A stretch of DNA of 64,000 nt, from contig NZ_CP168034.1 of NCBI RefSeq assembly GCF_041530365.1, positions 868,001 to 932,000 on the forward strand. The letters are read 5' to 3'. The notes below the pieces were generated by a model, which was not told the DNA's origin, made no database searches, and saw nothing but the letters and a program-made list of their open reading frames with translations. Below, one piece after another: positions 45,858 to 55,580 of the stretch. Within the stretch, counting starts at the first letter, position 1, and the number at the start of each line of letters is the position of its first letter. Origin of the DNA: Capnocytophaga sp. ARDL2 (GTDB lineage Bacteria > Bacteroidota > Bacteroidia > Flavobacteriales > Flavobacteriaceae). Position numbers and translations under genes: made by a program.

Positions 45858-46000
45858 ATTATTTTATTTTTTATAAGTTACAAAGATAGAGAAAAACTAA
45901 AATTTTATAGTGTATCCATTGTATTATTTCGACTGTAAACCATAATTGTCAATCATCTTATTCATTTTTTATAATCCTGTTTTAAGAATTTTAAGCCAAC

Positions 46001-46034
46001 AAAAAACACTCCCAAAATATTGAGAGTGTTTTTT
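46001..46034. terminator. Terminator after the M16 peptidase pair
   Basis: An 11-bp stem (46001-46011 with 46024-46034) with A/T arms. It lies just past the corrected stop codon of the minus-strand M16-like gene. Confidence 0.8.
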
Positions 46035-46051
46035 GTAATGTAAAAAACAAA

Positions 46052-48095
46052 TTATTTAAAATCTGCTTCAGAAACTCCTTCGTTTACTTGTACAGATTCT
46101 GCTTTCAAGTCAGCGTTCATACCTGGTTCCTAATGGGATAGAAACAGAGTGAGGCAATTTGATTCCTTTTACTTCTTTATAATCTCCGTAAACAGTACTC
46201 AAAGTAAATGTTTGTCCCATTGCTTCTACTGTTTGAGCATCTCCTAATTTCAATCCAGTTTTTGTGCTGTAGTATGAAGTGGTATCTCCGTTTTTCAAAG
46301 CATAAGCATCTTCTCCTTCAAAGTTTTCGATTCCTTCTAATGTATAATTTTTAGCATTAGTCAATTCTTCAAACAATACCGCTTTTGCTTGAGCTTCTTT
46401 CAACTCGTCTCCTGTCAAATCTGCTCTTTGTCCTTGCTGAGTCATGTATCCAAATTTTGGAGTTACTACTTGTTTCATCAACTCCATTCCCATAGCATTC
46501 ATGCTTACCAACAATTGTCCTTTGTTTGTTTTCTTTTGAGTCAATGTCAAAGGTGTACCTTGGATATCTCCTTTAAACACATTTACAATTGAATTTGCTT
46601 TGTTCAAGTTTTCTTTTCCTCCGATAGCATTGATGTATCTATCGATTACTACTTGGCTTGTAATGCTTGGATCAATTGTTTTTTGTTGTGGTTTTTCAGT
46701 TGGATTACCATACTTGTCGAAATAATTGATTGGAATGTTTAATTTTTCTAATCCTTCCAATACATCCGCTGCTTTACCTACTACTACGATACGAGAGTTG
46801 TCTAAAGAGAAATACTTGTTCGCTACTCTTTGGATATCTTCTGCTGTTACCGCTTCGATATTTGCAATGTAGTTTTGGTAAAAGTTTTCAGGCAATTTGT
46901 GCAACAATGTGTTCAATGCATAACTAGCAACCGTTTGAGGTTTTTCTACTTGCATTACAAAGTTACCAATGTATTTTGCTTTTGCGTTTTTCAAATCCTC
47001 AGCAGAAACTTTTTCTGTACGGATTCTGTGCAATTCTTTTCTAAACTCTACAATTGCACTGTCTGTTGCTGTAGAGCGAACAGAAGCTGTAGCTGTAAAA
47101 TCGCTGATATAACGCGTTGGAGAAATCGAAGAATATGCTCCGTACGTCCAACCGTTTGTTTCTCTCAAGTTCATGAACAAATAACCTTCACCACCTCCAC
47201 CTAAGATGAAGTTTGCCAACAATACTGGGAAAAAGTCTTTGTCTGCCATTCTTAACTTGTGCAAGTTTTTGATAGAAATCTCTGTTTGAGAAGCTGTTGG
47301 TACATCTACAAAGTTGATTTCTGTTTTTGCTACATCGTTTGGATCTTTGTAGTCATACGATACTGTAGCTCCTTTTTTCCAGTTTTTAAAATGCTTGTTA
47401 ACCAATTTTTTTGCTTCTTTCAAAGTGATATCACCTGTAATCACCAAGTAAGCGTTGTTTGGCGAAAAGTATTTTTTGTAATGAGCTTTTACATCGTTCA
47501 ATGTAATGTTTTTCAAGCTCTCTTCTGTAGTGTATTCACCGTAAGGGTGGTTTTTACCATACACCAATACATCTTGAACTCTTCCTGCGATAGATGTCAC
47601 ACTTTTCTCATCAGCTTTCAAACTTTCAATCATTTGATCACGCAATTTGTCAAGCTCTTCTTGAGTAAATAATGGATCCATTGCTCCTTGTACCGTCAAA
47701 TCTAAAATTTTAGGGAAATCTTTTTTCAAACTGCTCACATAACCACCAGAAACTCCGATTGATGATGAAGCACCGTAAAATTCGATTTCTTCAAGGTATT
47801 TTTCTTTAGACATTTTTGATGTACCATTCCCCATCATTTGGCTTGTAATGGAGTTGATTCCTACTTTATCTCCCTCAGAATAGGGTGGAATGTCGATTGT
47901 AAGCGAAGCCGTAACTTTTGGCAATTTGTGATTTTCAACTACCAATACGGTAAGTCCGTTATCCAATTTGAAAGATTGTGGTTTACCAAGGTTGATTTTT
48001 GGAGCAGGTCCTGGTTTTGGCTGACTTCTGTCCACTTGTGCAAATGTAGATGTAGTTACTACCAACGCCATCAATGCATATAATATTTTTTTCAT
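46052..48095 (-). pseudogene. M16-family peptidase homologue lacking the zinc motif; 3' frameshift
   Basis: A roughly 680-residue secreted protein: the signal peptide ends TFAQ near 20, then two M16 domains (about 35-235 and 250-430) and a C-terminal extension. No HxxEH zinc motif is present, while the C-type Arg/Tyr region GGGGEGYLFMNLRETNGWTY near 298-317 is kept. It should be the non-catalytic partner of the following protease. An extra base at about 46126-46127 diverts the frame to an early stop after SIPLGTRYER. The other frame restores the expected ending, PGMNADLKAESVQVNEGVSE then ADFK, with a stop at 46052-46054. Only 25 residues are affected, so it may still work, or this may be a sequence error. 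Confidence 0.82.
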
Positions 48096-48124
48096 CTGTT
48101 TTACCTTTTTTATCTTAGTTTACA

Positions 48125-49450
48125 TTAGTTTTGAGCTGTTGCTGTAGCGGGTACATAATCAATTACAACTCTTTGGTTTGGATTAAGATATTTTTTAGCT
48201 ACCTCTCTGATTTCTTCACGAGTGATTGAGCGGTAAATGTCAATTTCGTTATTAACCAAATTGATGTCTTTGTACAACAAGTAGTAAGTTGCCAAATTAC
48301 TTGCTACTCCTTCGATCGTAGAGTTGTTGCTCACATACTGATTTTCATAGATGTTTTGCAACTTCTGGAAATCTCTTTCAGAAATCAAATCTTTTTGCAA
48401 TTTCACGATTTCTTCGTCCACTTCTGCCAACAAATCTGCTAATGTGTTTTCTCCCATTGGCAATCCGTAGATGATGTACTGACCGTAATCTTCTTGAGGG
48501 TAGTTAAACGCTCCGATTTGCAATGCTTTTTTCTTATCGTCAACGATTTTTTTGTACAATACTGAAGTTCTTCCTCCCGACAAGTATGTAGAAATCATAT
48601 CCAATACTCTTGCATCTCTTGTTACCATAGATGGTGTGCGGTATGCAGTAATCATCATTGGGATTTGAATGTTTGGATCTTCCCAAGTAGCATTTCTTTG
48701 TTCAGTGATTGGCTCTTCCTCGATTTTAGTTCTTACGATGTCTTTTCCTCTTGGAATCGTACCAAAGTACTCGTCAATCCATTTTTTAGCTTGATTGGTT
48801 TCAAAATCTCCAGCTACTACCAATACTGCATTGTTTGGAATGTAATATTTCTCGTTAAACATTACAAAGTCGTTCAACTCAGCAGATTTGATGTGCTCCA
48901 TTTTTCCAATCGTTTGCCATCTGTACGGGTGTTTTTTGTACAAATTTTCTTTGATTGAAAGTAATAATCCTCCATAAGGACGGTTGTTATAGCTCGTTTT
49001 CTTTTCCTCTTGGATTACTCCTTTTTGAGTATCCACACCAATTTGGTTGATTACTGGGTGTAGCATACGCTCTGCTTCCATCCACAATCCCAATTGCAAG
49101 TTGTTTGATGGGAAAACTTCGTAGTAGTAGGTTCTATCGTCTGTTGTGTTGGCGTTGTTGATACCACCATTTGCCGTTACGATTTTAAACCAATCTCCTC
49201 TACCGATGTTTTCTGTACCTTCAAATAATAGGTGTTCGAAAAAGTGAGCAAAACCTGTTTTATTTGGATCCTCGTCCTTTGCTCCTACATGGTACATTAC
49301 AGAAGTAATAACCACAGGTGCAGATTTGTCTTGATGCAATACTACATGAAGACCGTTGTCTAATGTGTATTGTTCAAACTCAACTTTTTGTGCAAGAGCC
49401 GTACCTGATACTAAAGCTGCTCCTACGAAAGCTGTCAATGATTTTCTCAT
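48125..49450 (-). CDS. M16-family zinc metalloprotease (catalytic subunit)
   Basis: A 441-residue secreted protease from the ATG at 49448-49450, whose signal peptide is MRKSLTAFVGAALVSGTALA; a GTG 39 bp upstream in the same frame is a less likely start. The inverted zinc motif HFFEH is at 69-73, with the distal Glu near 148 and the peptidase M16 C-terminal domain at about 190-370. It lies 29 bp upstream of the non-catalytic M16 homologue, and the two probably form a heterodimer in the periplasm, as PqqE/PqqF- or MPP-like pairs do. The substrate is unknown. Confidence 0.9.
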   Translation of the reverse strand: MRKSLTAFVGAALVSGTALAQKVEFEQYTLDNGLHVVLHQDKSAPVVITSVMYHVGAKDEDPNKTGFAHFFEHLLFEGTENIGRGDWFKIVTANGGINNANTTDDRTYYYEVFPSNNLQLGLWMEAERMLHPVINQIGVDTQKGVIQEEKKTSYNNRPYGGLLLSIKENLYKKHPYRWQTIGKMEHIKSAELNDFVMFNEKYYIPNNAVLVVAGDFETNQAKKWIDEYFGTIPRGKDIVRTKIEEEPITEQRNATWEDPNIQIPMMITAYRTPSMVTRDARVLDMISTYLSGGRTSVLYKKIVDDKKKALQIGAFNYPQEDYGQYIIYGLPMGENTLADLLAEVDEEIVKLQKDLISERDFQKLQNIYENQYVSNNSTIEGVASNLATYYLLYKDINLVNNEIDIYRSITREEIREVAKKYLNPNQRVVIDYVPATATAQN

Positions 49451-49530
49451 AATCAATTGTATAATGTTAATATTAAACTTTAATTTCACTTACATTAGTA
49501 GCACTTTCTTTCTTTTTGTTACACTTTTTT

Positions 49531-50370
49531 TCAAAAAAAATGAAAATAGTTTTTAATATATTGATTTTCAATTGTAAAAAAATATTTTTCTATGATAAAA
49601 TATCCAATAAACCACAAGATAGGTGTACTTTCTACAATAAATCGAGTGAAAAACATCGGTCTTTTTTCATTGGAATAAAGGGTAAATATTATTAAAAGAA
49701 AGGAAATAAATAGTTCTACGGTCAAATGTGGCTCTGTCAATTGTCCGTTTTTCTGTTGTAGGGAAAAATAACAAATAATCAATAATAGGTTGAACATTTT
49801 TACCTGATGTTTACCAATGATTTGTGGTATCGTTTTTAATTTGGTTTCATCGGTTTGAAAATCTTTCAATTCAAAAATGATGAGTAGGATAAAAACAAAA
49901 AGATACATTTTTGTACAGTGTAATAGGGTAGTAGTGTTCCATTCAATGACAGTGTAGTTGTGCAATAATCCCAAAGCTAAAAACAACCAACACAAAGGCA
50001 CGAGATATACTTTTATATAAGGAATCAAGCGAAAATTGATGTTTGTAAACGGAAAATTTTTGGTGTAAAATAAAGTTATTAGACTTGCTAAAAAAAGAAA
50101 AGCAAAGGCATTGATATTTTCAATAGAAAGAAAAGAAATACTTCCAATCAAAGATATAATCAATAAGGTAAAAATGTACTTTTGAGAAAAAATGGTTTTC
50201 CAATGATTTTTGGTAAAATTATAGGAAAATATACTTGCAAAAAAAGTAAAAATCAATGGTTTTGTTGAGATTTCTACTTGAAAATGATAAAAAGCCATCC
50301 AAACAAAACAAACAGCAGCCAAAGCCGTGTGGATGTTTTTCTGAATATAAAATGAAAAAAAAGATTTCAT
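49531..50370 (-). CDS. UbiA-like membrane protein
   Basis: A 279-residue protein with seven to nine predicted membrane helices. A segment FELKDFQTDETKLKTIPQII near 168-187 resembles the second Asp-rich motif of UbiA prenyltransferases (DxxD, then KT-P). The first motif (NDxxD) is missing; the matching position reads SYNFTKNH. It is thus a divergent UbiA relative of unknown activity, as found widely in flavobacteria. Its stop and the next gene's stop region abut: it ends one base before the methyltransferase gene on the same strand. Confidence 0.7.
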   Translation of the reverse strand: MKSFFSFYIQKNIHTALAAVCFVWMAFYHFQVEISTKPLIFTFFASIFSYNFTKNHWKTIFSQKYIFTLLIISLIGSISFLSIENINAFAFLFLASLITLFYTKNFPFTNINFRLIPYIKVYLVPLCWLFLALGLLHNYTVIEWNTTTLLHCTKMYLFVFILLIIFELKDFQTDETKLKTIPQIIGKHQVKMFNLLLIICYFSLQQKNGQLTEPHLTVELFISFLLIIFTLYSNEKRPMFFTRFIVESTPILWFIGYFIIEKYFFTIENQYIKNYFHFF

Positions 50371-51039
50371 CTATGAGGATTGTTTTTCTAAGGCTTCAAA
50401 ATATCTTTTTTCTATAAAATCAATATCTTTGATAGATTTTCTTGTCCAGTCTAAACGCTTTTCAATCAATTGTTGGTCGGTCAATTGCCAGTTTATCTCT
50501 GATTTTCTTAATCTCGTCATCAAGTTTTGTAAGATGATAGCAGCCGAAACAGAGATATTCAAACTTTCTGTAAATCCAACCATTGGAATTTTTAAATAGC
50601 CATCGGCATTTTGCATCACTTCGTCAGAAAGTCCCGTTTTTTCTGTACCAAAAAACAAAGCAGATGGTTTTGATATCTCAAAATCTTCGAGAAAAGTTGC
50701 ATTTTCGTGTGGAGTAGTCGCAATGATTTGGTAGCCTTTTTTTCTTAGAGCATCTATGCAATCTTTGCTGTTTTGATGACGGATGATGTCCACCCATTTT
50801 TGAGCACCCAAAGCAATTTGGTCGTCGATGCGTTTGCCAAATTTTTCTTCGATTACATTGAGTTCTTGTACGCCAAAAACCTCACAACTACGCATTACTG
50901 CACTGGTGTTGTGCAATTGATACACATCTTCTACGGCAACGGTAAAGTGGTTGGAACGATTTTTTAAAACTTCTAAAAAACGCGATTTTCTATTTTCTGT
51001 AATAAAAGATTCTAAGTACTCTAAAAGATTTGTGTCCAT
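50371..51039 (-). CDS. TrmH-family (SPOUT) RNA 2'-O-methyltransferase
   Basis: A 222-residue protein. The SPOUT knot motifs are NTSAVMRSCEVFGVQELNVI near 44-63, ALFFGTEKTGLSDEVMQNAD near 128-147, and IPMVGFTESLNISVSAAIIL near 152-171. The N-terminus and size fit TrmH, which methylates G18 of tRNA, better than RlmB. It lies immediately upstream of the UbiA-like gene, in the same transcription unit. Confidence 0.9.
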   Translation of the reverse strand: MDTNLLEYLESFITENRKSRFLEVLKNRSNHFTVAVEDVYQLHNTSAVMRSCEVFGVQELNVIEEKFGKRIDDQIALGAQKWVDIIRHQNSKDCIDALRKKGYQIIATTPHENATFLEDFEISKPSALFFGTEKTGLSDEVMQNADGYLKIPMVGFTESLNISVSAAIILQNLMTRLRKSEINWQLTDQQLIEKRLDWTRKSIKDIDFIEKRYFEALEKQSS

Positions 51040-51056
51040 TTGTGATTGTAATAATA

Positions 51057-51085
51057 GGCTGTTTGAAGAAGACCTTCAAACAGCC
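51057..51085 (-). terminator. Hairpin after the T9SS cargo gene
   Basis: A perfect 12-bp stem (51057-51068 with 51074-51085) and a 5-nt loop, but without a strong T run. It may terminate weakly or protect the transcript end. Confidence 0.5.
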
Positions 51086-51119
51086 GTATGATGTTTAAAC
51101 CGTTGCAAAAATACTAAAA

Positions 51120-52547
51120 TTATTTTTTAGTAAATTTAAAGGTGTCAAAACCTTGATTGGTTTCAAATCGGATGATATAATTTCCAGATTTTAAATGTGA
51201 AACATCGATTTGTGTGTTGTTTTGTATTGCTTTTTCAACCAATCTTCCACTCATATCATAGATTTGGTACGATACTATGTCTTCCAAAGTCTCCAATTGG
51301 ATAAAATCAGAGGTTGGATTTGGATACAGATTCGTTACCACTTTTTTAGGTGACTTTACAGAAAGTGTGTTTTCAAACGCCGGATACCCCTCGTTGATGC
51401 TTGCATTTATTTGCCATACATTGGTATCGTTGTTTAGTACGTTTTTAAAAGCTTCTGTTTTCATTTCTGCAGTTGTTTTTTCTACGATTGCAGGCAATGT
51501 TCCGGTAAAATCACCAACAGGAACAGTGTTTGCCAAAGTATAATCGTAATAGCAATTGGTAGTTTGTGCAGCTGGAGTGATTGAACCAAAAAAACCTCCT
51601 CTTGCTCCTTGTGAAGTTACCGTAGCAGCAGCGTAGCAATTTTCTGCAATTCCCATTTGACTCAACCCTTGGAAACCTCCTACATTGTTTGTACCTGTTA
51701 CAGTTCCTCTCGAAAAGCAATTGATGAATTTTACTTCTGTATTTGCTCCGAAACCAAAAGTAGTAAAGCCTACAAAACCACCTACGATTTGCCCACCTTC
51801 TACTGTACCAACAAACGAACATTCGCTGATGGTCGTATTATTCCACGGCGAACCGATAAACCCACCGATTTGTGCATACCCTTTTACAATACCCGAGCCC
51901 GAGCATTTGCTAATGTTGGTATTGGTCAACGCACCTCCAACAACAGAACCTGCTGTATATCCAGACCCCATAGACCCCGTACTGCTTACTTCGATATCTA
52001 CATTGATTGCGTGACAATTGGTCATCGTACAGTTGGTGTATAGATTTCCGGCAACTGCACCCGCAGTTCCTTTTCCTCTAATGATCGCATTGCTCACTTT
52101 TAGGTTGATAATCGTACCGCCATTTACCTGACCAAATACCCCTAAAAATTCATCATTCGGACGGTTGATTTTTAGGTTGTCAATGGTATGGTTGTTTCCG
52201 TTAAATGTTCCAGAAAAAGGAGCATCATTGTCATAACCAATCGAAATCCATAAATGAACACCCAAGTCGATATCAGCTGTCAGATTGATAGTTTTTCCAG
52301 AAAAAGAATTTCCGTTTTGTACCAATTGAGCCAAACCAGCCAATTGCTCGGCTGTTGACAAATCAAACGTAGTGGCAGTGGCAGAATACCAAGAGGTATC
52401 AGCCGACATTGACCAAATAGTTGTGGGCAATGTTGAGTTAAGTGTAGTGTTGTTTACAATGTTTTCGTTTTGAGAAAAAACATGTGCAAAAGTACCTTGA
52501 AACGCCATCAATAAAGAGGCAGAAAGAATTAATTTTTTCATACGCAA
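51120..52547 (-). CDS. T9SS-exported protein with GLUG-like repeats
   Basis: A 475-residue protein. The signal peptide (MKKLILSASLLMAFQGTFAH from Met3) is followed by a region opening YSATATTFDLSTAEQLAGLA and by GLUG-like repeats of about 25-30 residues (GGTIINLKVSNAIIRGKGTA, GSVVGGALTNTNISKCSGSG, IVGGFVGF). The last 75 residues are a type A sorting domain (LYPNPTSDFIQLE..., YQIYDMSGRLVEKAI, LKSGNYIIRFETNQG, FKFTKK). The layout predicts a beta-helical surface or secreted protein delivered through the T9SS. Its ligand is unknown. An IS lies 80 bp upstream of its start. Confidence 0.85.
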   Translation of the reverse strand: MRMKKLILSASLLMAFQGTFAHVFSQNENIVNNTTLNSTLPTTIWSMSADTSWYSATATTFDLSTAEQLAGLAQLVQNGNSFSGKTINLTADIDLGVHLWISIGYDNDAPFSGTFNGNNHTIDNLKINRPNDEFLGVFGQVNGGTIINLKVSNAIIRGKGTAGAVAGNLYTNCTMTNCHAINVDIEVSSTGSMGSGYTAGSVVGGALTNTNISKCSGSGIVKGYAQIGGFIGSPWNNTTISECSFVGTVEGGQIVGGFVGFTTFGFGANTEVKFINCFSRGTVTGTNNVGGFQGLSQMGIAENCYAAATVTSQGARGGFFGSITPAAQTTNCYYDYTLANTVPVGDFTGTLPAIVEKTTAEMKTEAFKNVLNNDTNVWQINASINEGYPAFENTLSVKSPKKVVTNLYPNPTSDFIQLETLEDIVSYQIYDMSGRLVEKAIQNNTQIDVSHLKSGNYIIRFETNQGFDTFKFTKK

Positions 52548-52630
52548 AGTTTTTAGTTAAAAAACAAATATAATGAAAAAAGATAAAGAATGGGTAATTT
52601 TATAATTATCTGTATATGTTTTTTAATTAT

Positions 52631-53609
52631 ACCCGTTGTGCATTTTAAATTATACTTGCTTTAATTTTATTTATTTCCTTTTTTAATACAAATTTGTTAA
52701 TGTATTGAATTAAGGTTAAAGCAGTTATTTTACTGATAATTCGTGTTTTAAAACCGTTGAATGATTTAGCATAATTCCTTTTAATCATAAATTGATCACA
52801 AAGTTGAGAAAATAGAGTTTCGATTCTTTTTCTCTTCTTTTTGAATAAATAAAATTGAGGTTTGTAATCTTTTTGATTTATTCTTTTAGGTGTATCTAAC
52901 TGAATAGTAGCAGTGTTAAACAAATCTAATTGATATTGTGACGATATATAACCTCTATCACCAATCAAAACGCAATTTTGAATTTGAGAACTAACATCTT
53001 TTAAATAATGAACATCGTGAACAGATGCTGGAGTCATATCTAAACTTTGTACAATACCTTCTATTGAACAGATTATGTGTAATTTATATCCAAAATAATG
53101 TAACTTCTGACTAGCACAAAAACCATAATCAGGATATGAAAAACTTTCGTCTCTACAAATTTTACTTCTCATTGCTCTAGCATTTTCACATATTTTCAAA
53201 GGCATACTATCAATTACAAAATAACTCTCCTCTCTATTAAAACACATTGCAAGTTTTTCCCTAATCTGATTTATATAATAAAAAAGATTTCGTTTTCTTT
53301 TGTTATAAACACTTCTTTCTATTTTGTTTTTCAAAGAATTAGGTATTTTTCTAAAGAGTTGTAATTCACTATCAATACTTAAATATTCTGCTGTTAAATT
53401 TAAACTCACCAATTCTAAATCACTCATTTTTGGCTTTCTCCTTTGATAAGGTAAAAGTTGATGAGGAAAAAAATCTTCTAAAACTTCTAAAATTCTTTCG
53501 TATATTTGCTCTAAGTTGTTCATTTTTTATTTGTTTTAGCGAACTAAATATACTGAATTTCAGTTAAATGAACAACTTTTTTTATTTTATTTCATAATGC
53601 ACAACAGGT
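52631..53609 (-). mobile_element. IS982-family insertion sequence, copy 1
   Basis: A 979-bp element. Its ends are ACCCGTTGTGCATT at 52631 and ACCTGTTGTGCATT on the other strand at 53609. It is flanked by a 7-bp target duplication TAATTAT (52624-52630 and 53610-53616). It carries one transposase gene and by eye is identical to copy 2 at 54208-55186, in opposite orientation. Confidence 0.93.
52645..53523 (-). CDS. IS982-family transposase, copy 1
   Basis: A 292-residue DDE transposase covering nearly all of the element. The N-terminal helical region (MNNLEQIYERILEVLEDFFP) is followed by the first catalytic Asp in YFVIDSMPLKICENAR near 102-117, a second Asp in DMTPASVHDVHYL or VLIGDRGYISS near 161-195, and the Glu in KKRKRIETLFSQLCDQFMIK near 228-247. 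It appears intact and is identical in protein sequence to copy 2. Confidence 0.92.
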   Translation of the reverse strand: MNNLEQIYERILEVLEDFFPHQLLPYQRRKPKMSDLELVSLNLTAEYLSIDSELQLFRKIPNSLKNKIERSVYNKRKRNLFYYINQIREKLAMCFNREESYFVIDSMPLKICENARAMRSKICRDESFSYPDYGFCASQKLHYFGYKLHIICSIEGIVQSLDMTPASVHDVHYLKDVSSQIQNCVLIGDRGYISSQYQLDLFNTATIQLDTPKRINQKDYKPQFYLFKKKRKRIETLFSQLCDQFMIKRNYAKSFNGFKTRIISKITALTLIQYINKFVLKKEINKIKASII

Positions 53610-53660
53610 TAATTATAAAAAAATATTGTAACTTTACAACTCAATTTAAAAAAATAATAC

Positions 53661-54013
53661 ATGGTGGAAATTAAACAAAAATCACGCTTTTCAAAAGCAC
53701 CCATTGTTTTTTTTTGCACTTTCTGTTTTTAGTAACTTTATTTTCTAGTTGCTCATCTGATGAAGCTGTAAAAAGTTCTAATAATGAAGTTGAAAAAACA
53801 GCTCTTAGTAGAAATTCTTGAGATTTTTACAAAATCACAAAAGATTATGTAAAAGCTGTAGAATTTATGACTGCAAAATGGGCTACACCAGGTAGATTTA
53901 CATGTACTACATTAGTTTGGTGGGCGGGTAAAAAGGCTCATGATGTAAATATTTCTAGTTGGTACTCTCCTTTAGTTACACCGAGAGATATTTATATGGA
54001 CGATCATACATAA
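53661..54013 (+). pseudogene. Broken lipoprotein gene between the two IS copies
   Basis: From ATG 53661 the frame reads MVEIKQKSRFSKAPIVFF, then a T run of nine (53707-53715) appears one base short. In the next frame a lipoprotein signal follows (LFLVTLFSSC), then SSDEAVKSSNNEVEKTALSR, a TGA at 53819-53821, and an in-frame remainder: DFYKITKDYVKAVEFMTAKW and CTTLVWWAGKKAHDVNISSW to a stop at 54011-54013. It has two lesions and no recognised family. It lies 13 bp upstream of the second lipoprotein gene, so the two were probably one operon. Confidence 0.6.
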
Positions 54014-54207
54014 AAACTGAAGTAAAATGAGAAAGATATTGATGTTAACGTTGTTTTTATTTTTATCGAATTTGATTTTCTTTTCTTGTGATAATGAAAA
54101 TTCAGAAATAGAGCGATATAAAAATGGATATAGAGATCCAGAGATAATTGGAAAATGGCTTTCTCTTAAAGATAAAGGTGAAAGTTATAATTTTTTTATA
54201 TTTTTTA

Positions 54208-55186
54208 ACCTGTTGTGCATTATGAAATAAAATAAAAAAAGTTGTTCATTTAACTGAAATTCAGTATATTTAGTTCGCTAAAACAAATAAAAAATGAACA
54301 ACTTAGAGCAAATATACGAAAGAATTTTAGAAGTTTTAGAAGATTTTTTTCCTCATCAACTTTTACCTTATCAAAGGAGAAAGCCAAAAATGAGTGATTT
54401 AGAATTGGTGAGTTTAAATTTAACAGCAGAATATTTAAGTATTGATAGTGAATTACAACTCTTTAGAAAAATACCTAATTCTTTGAAAAACAAAATAGAA
54501 AGAAGTGTTTATAACAAAAGAAAACGAAATCTTTTTTATTATATAAATCAGATTAGGGAAAAACTTGCAATGTGTTTTAATAGAGAGGAGAGTTATTTTG
54601 TAATTGATAGTATGCCTTTGAAAATATGTGAAAATGCTAGAGCAATGAGAAGTAAAATTTGTAGAGACGAAAGTTTTTCATATCCTGATTATGGTTTTTG
54701 TGCTAGTCAGAAGTTACATTATTTTGGATATAAATTACACATAATCTGTTCAATAGAAGGTATTGTACAAAGTTTAGATATGACTCCAGCATCTGTTCAC
54801 GATGTTCATTATTTAAAAGATGTTAGTTCTCAAATTCAAAATTGCGTTTTGATTGGTGATAGAGGTTATATATCGTCACAATATCAATTAGATTTGTTTA
54901 ACACTGCTACTATTCAGTTAGATACACCTAAAAGAATAAATCAAAAAGATTACAAACCTCAATTTTATTTATTCAAAAAGAAGAGAAAAAGAATCGAAAC
55001 TCTATTTTCTCAACTTTGTGATCAATTTATGATTAAAAGGAATTATGCTAAATCATTCAACGGTTTTAAAACACGAATTATCAGTAAAATAACTGCTTTA
55101 ACCTTAATTCAATACATTAACAAATTTGTATTAAAAAAGGAAATAAATAAAATTAAAGCAAGTATAATTTAAAATGCACAACGGGT
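54208..55186 (+). mobile_element. IS982-family insertion sequence, copy 2
   Basis: A 979-bp element, same as copy 1 but on the plus strand. It is flanked by a 12-bp direct repeat TTATATTTTTTA (54196-54207 and 55187-55198). Distinct duplications on the two copies indicate separate insertions. Confidence 0.93.
54294..55172 (+). CDS. IS982-family transposase, copy 2
   Basis: A 292-residue DDE transposase identical in protein sequence to copy 1, with the same catalytic Asp and Glu regions. It is intact. Its promoter and ribosome-binding site would lie in the 86 bp between the element end and the ATG. Confidence 0.92.
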   Translation: MNNLEQIYERILEVLEDFFPHQLLPYQRRKPKMSDLELVSLNLTAEYLSIDSELQLFRKIPNSLKNKIERSVYNKRKRNLFYYINQIREKLAMCFNREESYFVIDSMPLKICENARAMRSKICRDESFSYPDYGFCASQKLHYFGYKLHIICSIEGIVQSLDMTPASVHDVHYLKDVSSQIQNCVLIGDRGYISSQYQLDLFNTATIQLDTPKRINQKDYKPQFYLFKKKRKRIETLFSQLCDQFMIKRNYAKSFNGFKTRIISKITALTLIQYINKFVLKKEINKIKASII

Positions 55187-55446
55187 TTATATTTTTTAAT
55201 AAAAAAGGAGAATTTTCTACTGAAACTTTATACAATAACAGTAATAAGGATTCTTCTTTTCTATTTTACTATTATACAAAAAATAACGTAGTTTATAAAT
55301 ATGCTCCAGGTAGTTTTAAAGAAAGTAGTCAAAAATTCAATTTTCCTTATCAAATAAATAATGATACATTAAAATTATTCTATTCAAATGAACCCAATAT
55401 TTATTTAAGAGTTAATGAATAATTGTTGGCTTGATAAAGTAATTTA

Positions 55447-55480
55447 AAGGCTGTCCCAAACATTGGGCAGTCTTTTTTTA
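55447..55480 (+). terminator. Terminator after the split lipoprotein gene
   Basis: A stem of about 10 bp (from 55447, with G-T pairs) and a long T run. It ends the lipoprotein transcription unit 25 bp past its stop. Confidence 0.75.
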
Positions 55481-55544
55481 TATGGATGTCATTTTATAAT
55501 AAATGAAAAATTTCTTTTATTTTTTTTAATTATAAAAAAAAATG

Positions 55545-55552
55545 TAATTTTG
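55545..55552 (+). promoter_or_regulatory. -7 box of the TlpA-like gene
   Basis: TAATTTTG fits TAnnTTTG, 28 bp before the ATG. A T-rich stretch covers the -33 position. Confidence 0.45.
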
Positions 55553-55580
55553 TCGCCTAATAAAACAAACAAATTATAGA

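Larger units (their letters stand above)
54027..55422 (+). pseudogene. Small lipoprotein gene split by an IS982-family copy
   Basis: The 5' part (54027-54207) encodes a lipoprotein signal (MRKILMLTLFLFLSNLIFFS, then Cys21) and IGKWLSLKDKGESYNFFIFF. The 3' part (55199-55422) encodes NKKGEFSTETLYNNSNKDSS to a final YLRVNE. Removing the IS and one copy of the 12-bp duplication rejoins them in frame to a 134-residue protein. The IGKW opening and alternating strands recall lipocalin-like flavobacterial lipoproteins, but this is only a resemblance. The gene is inactivated by the insertion. Confidence 0.85.

Noticed and set aside
53610..54207. Composite transposon formed by the two inverted IS copies
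   Set aside because: Each copy has its own, different target duplication (7 bp and 12 bp), so they inserted separately.
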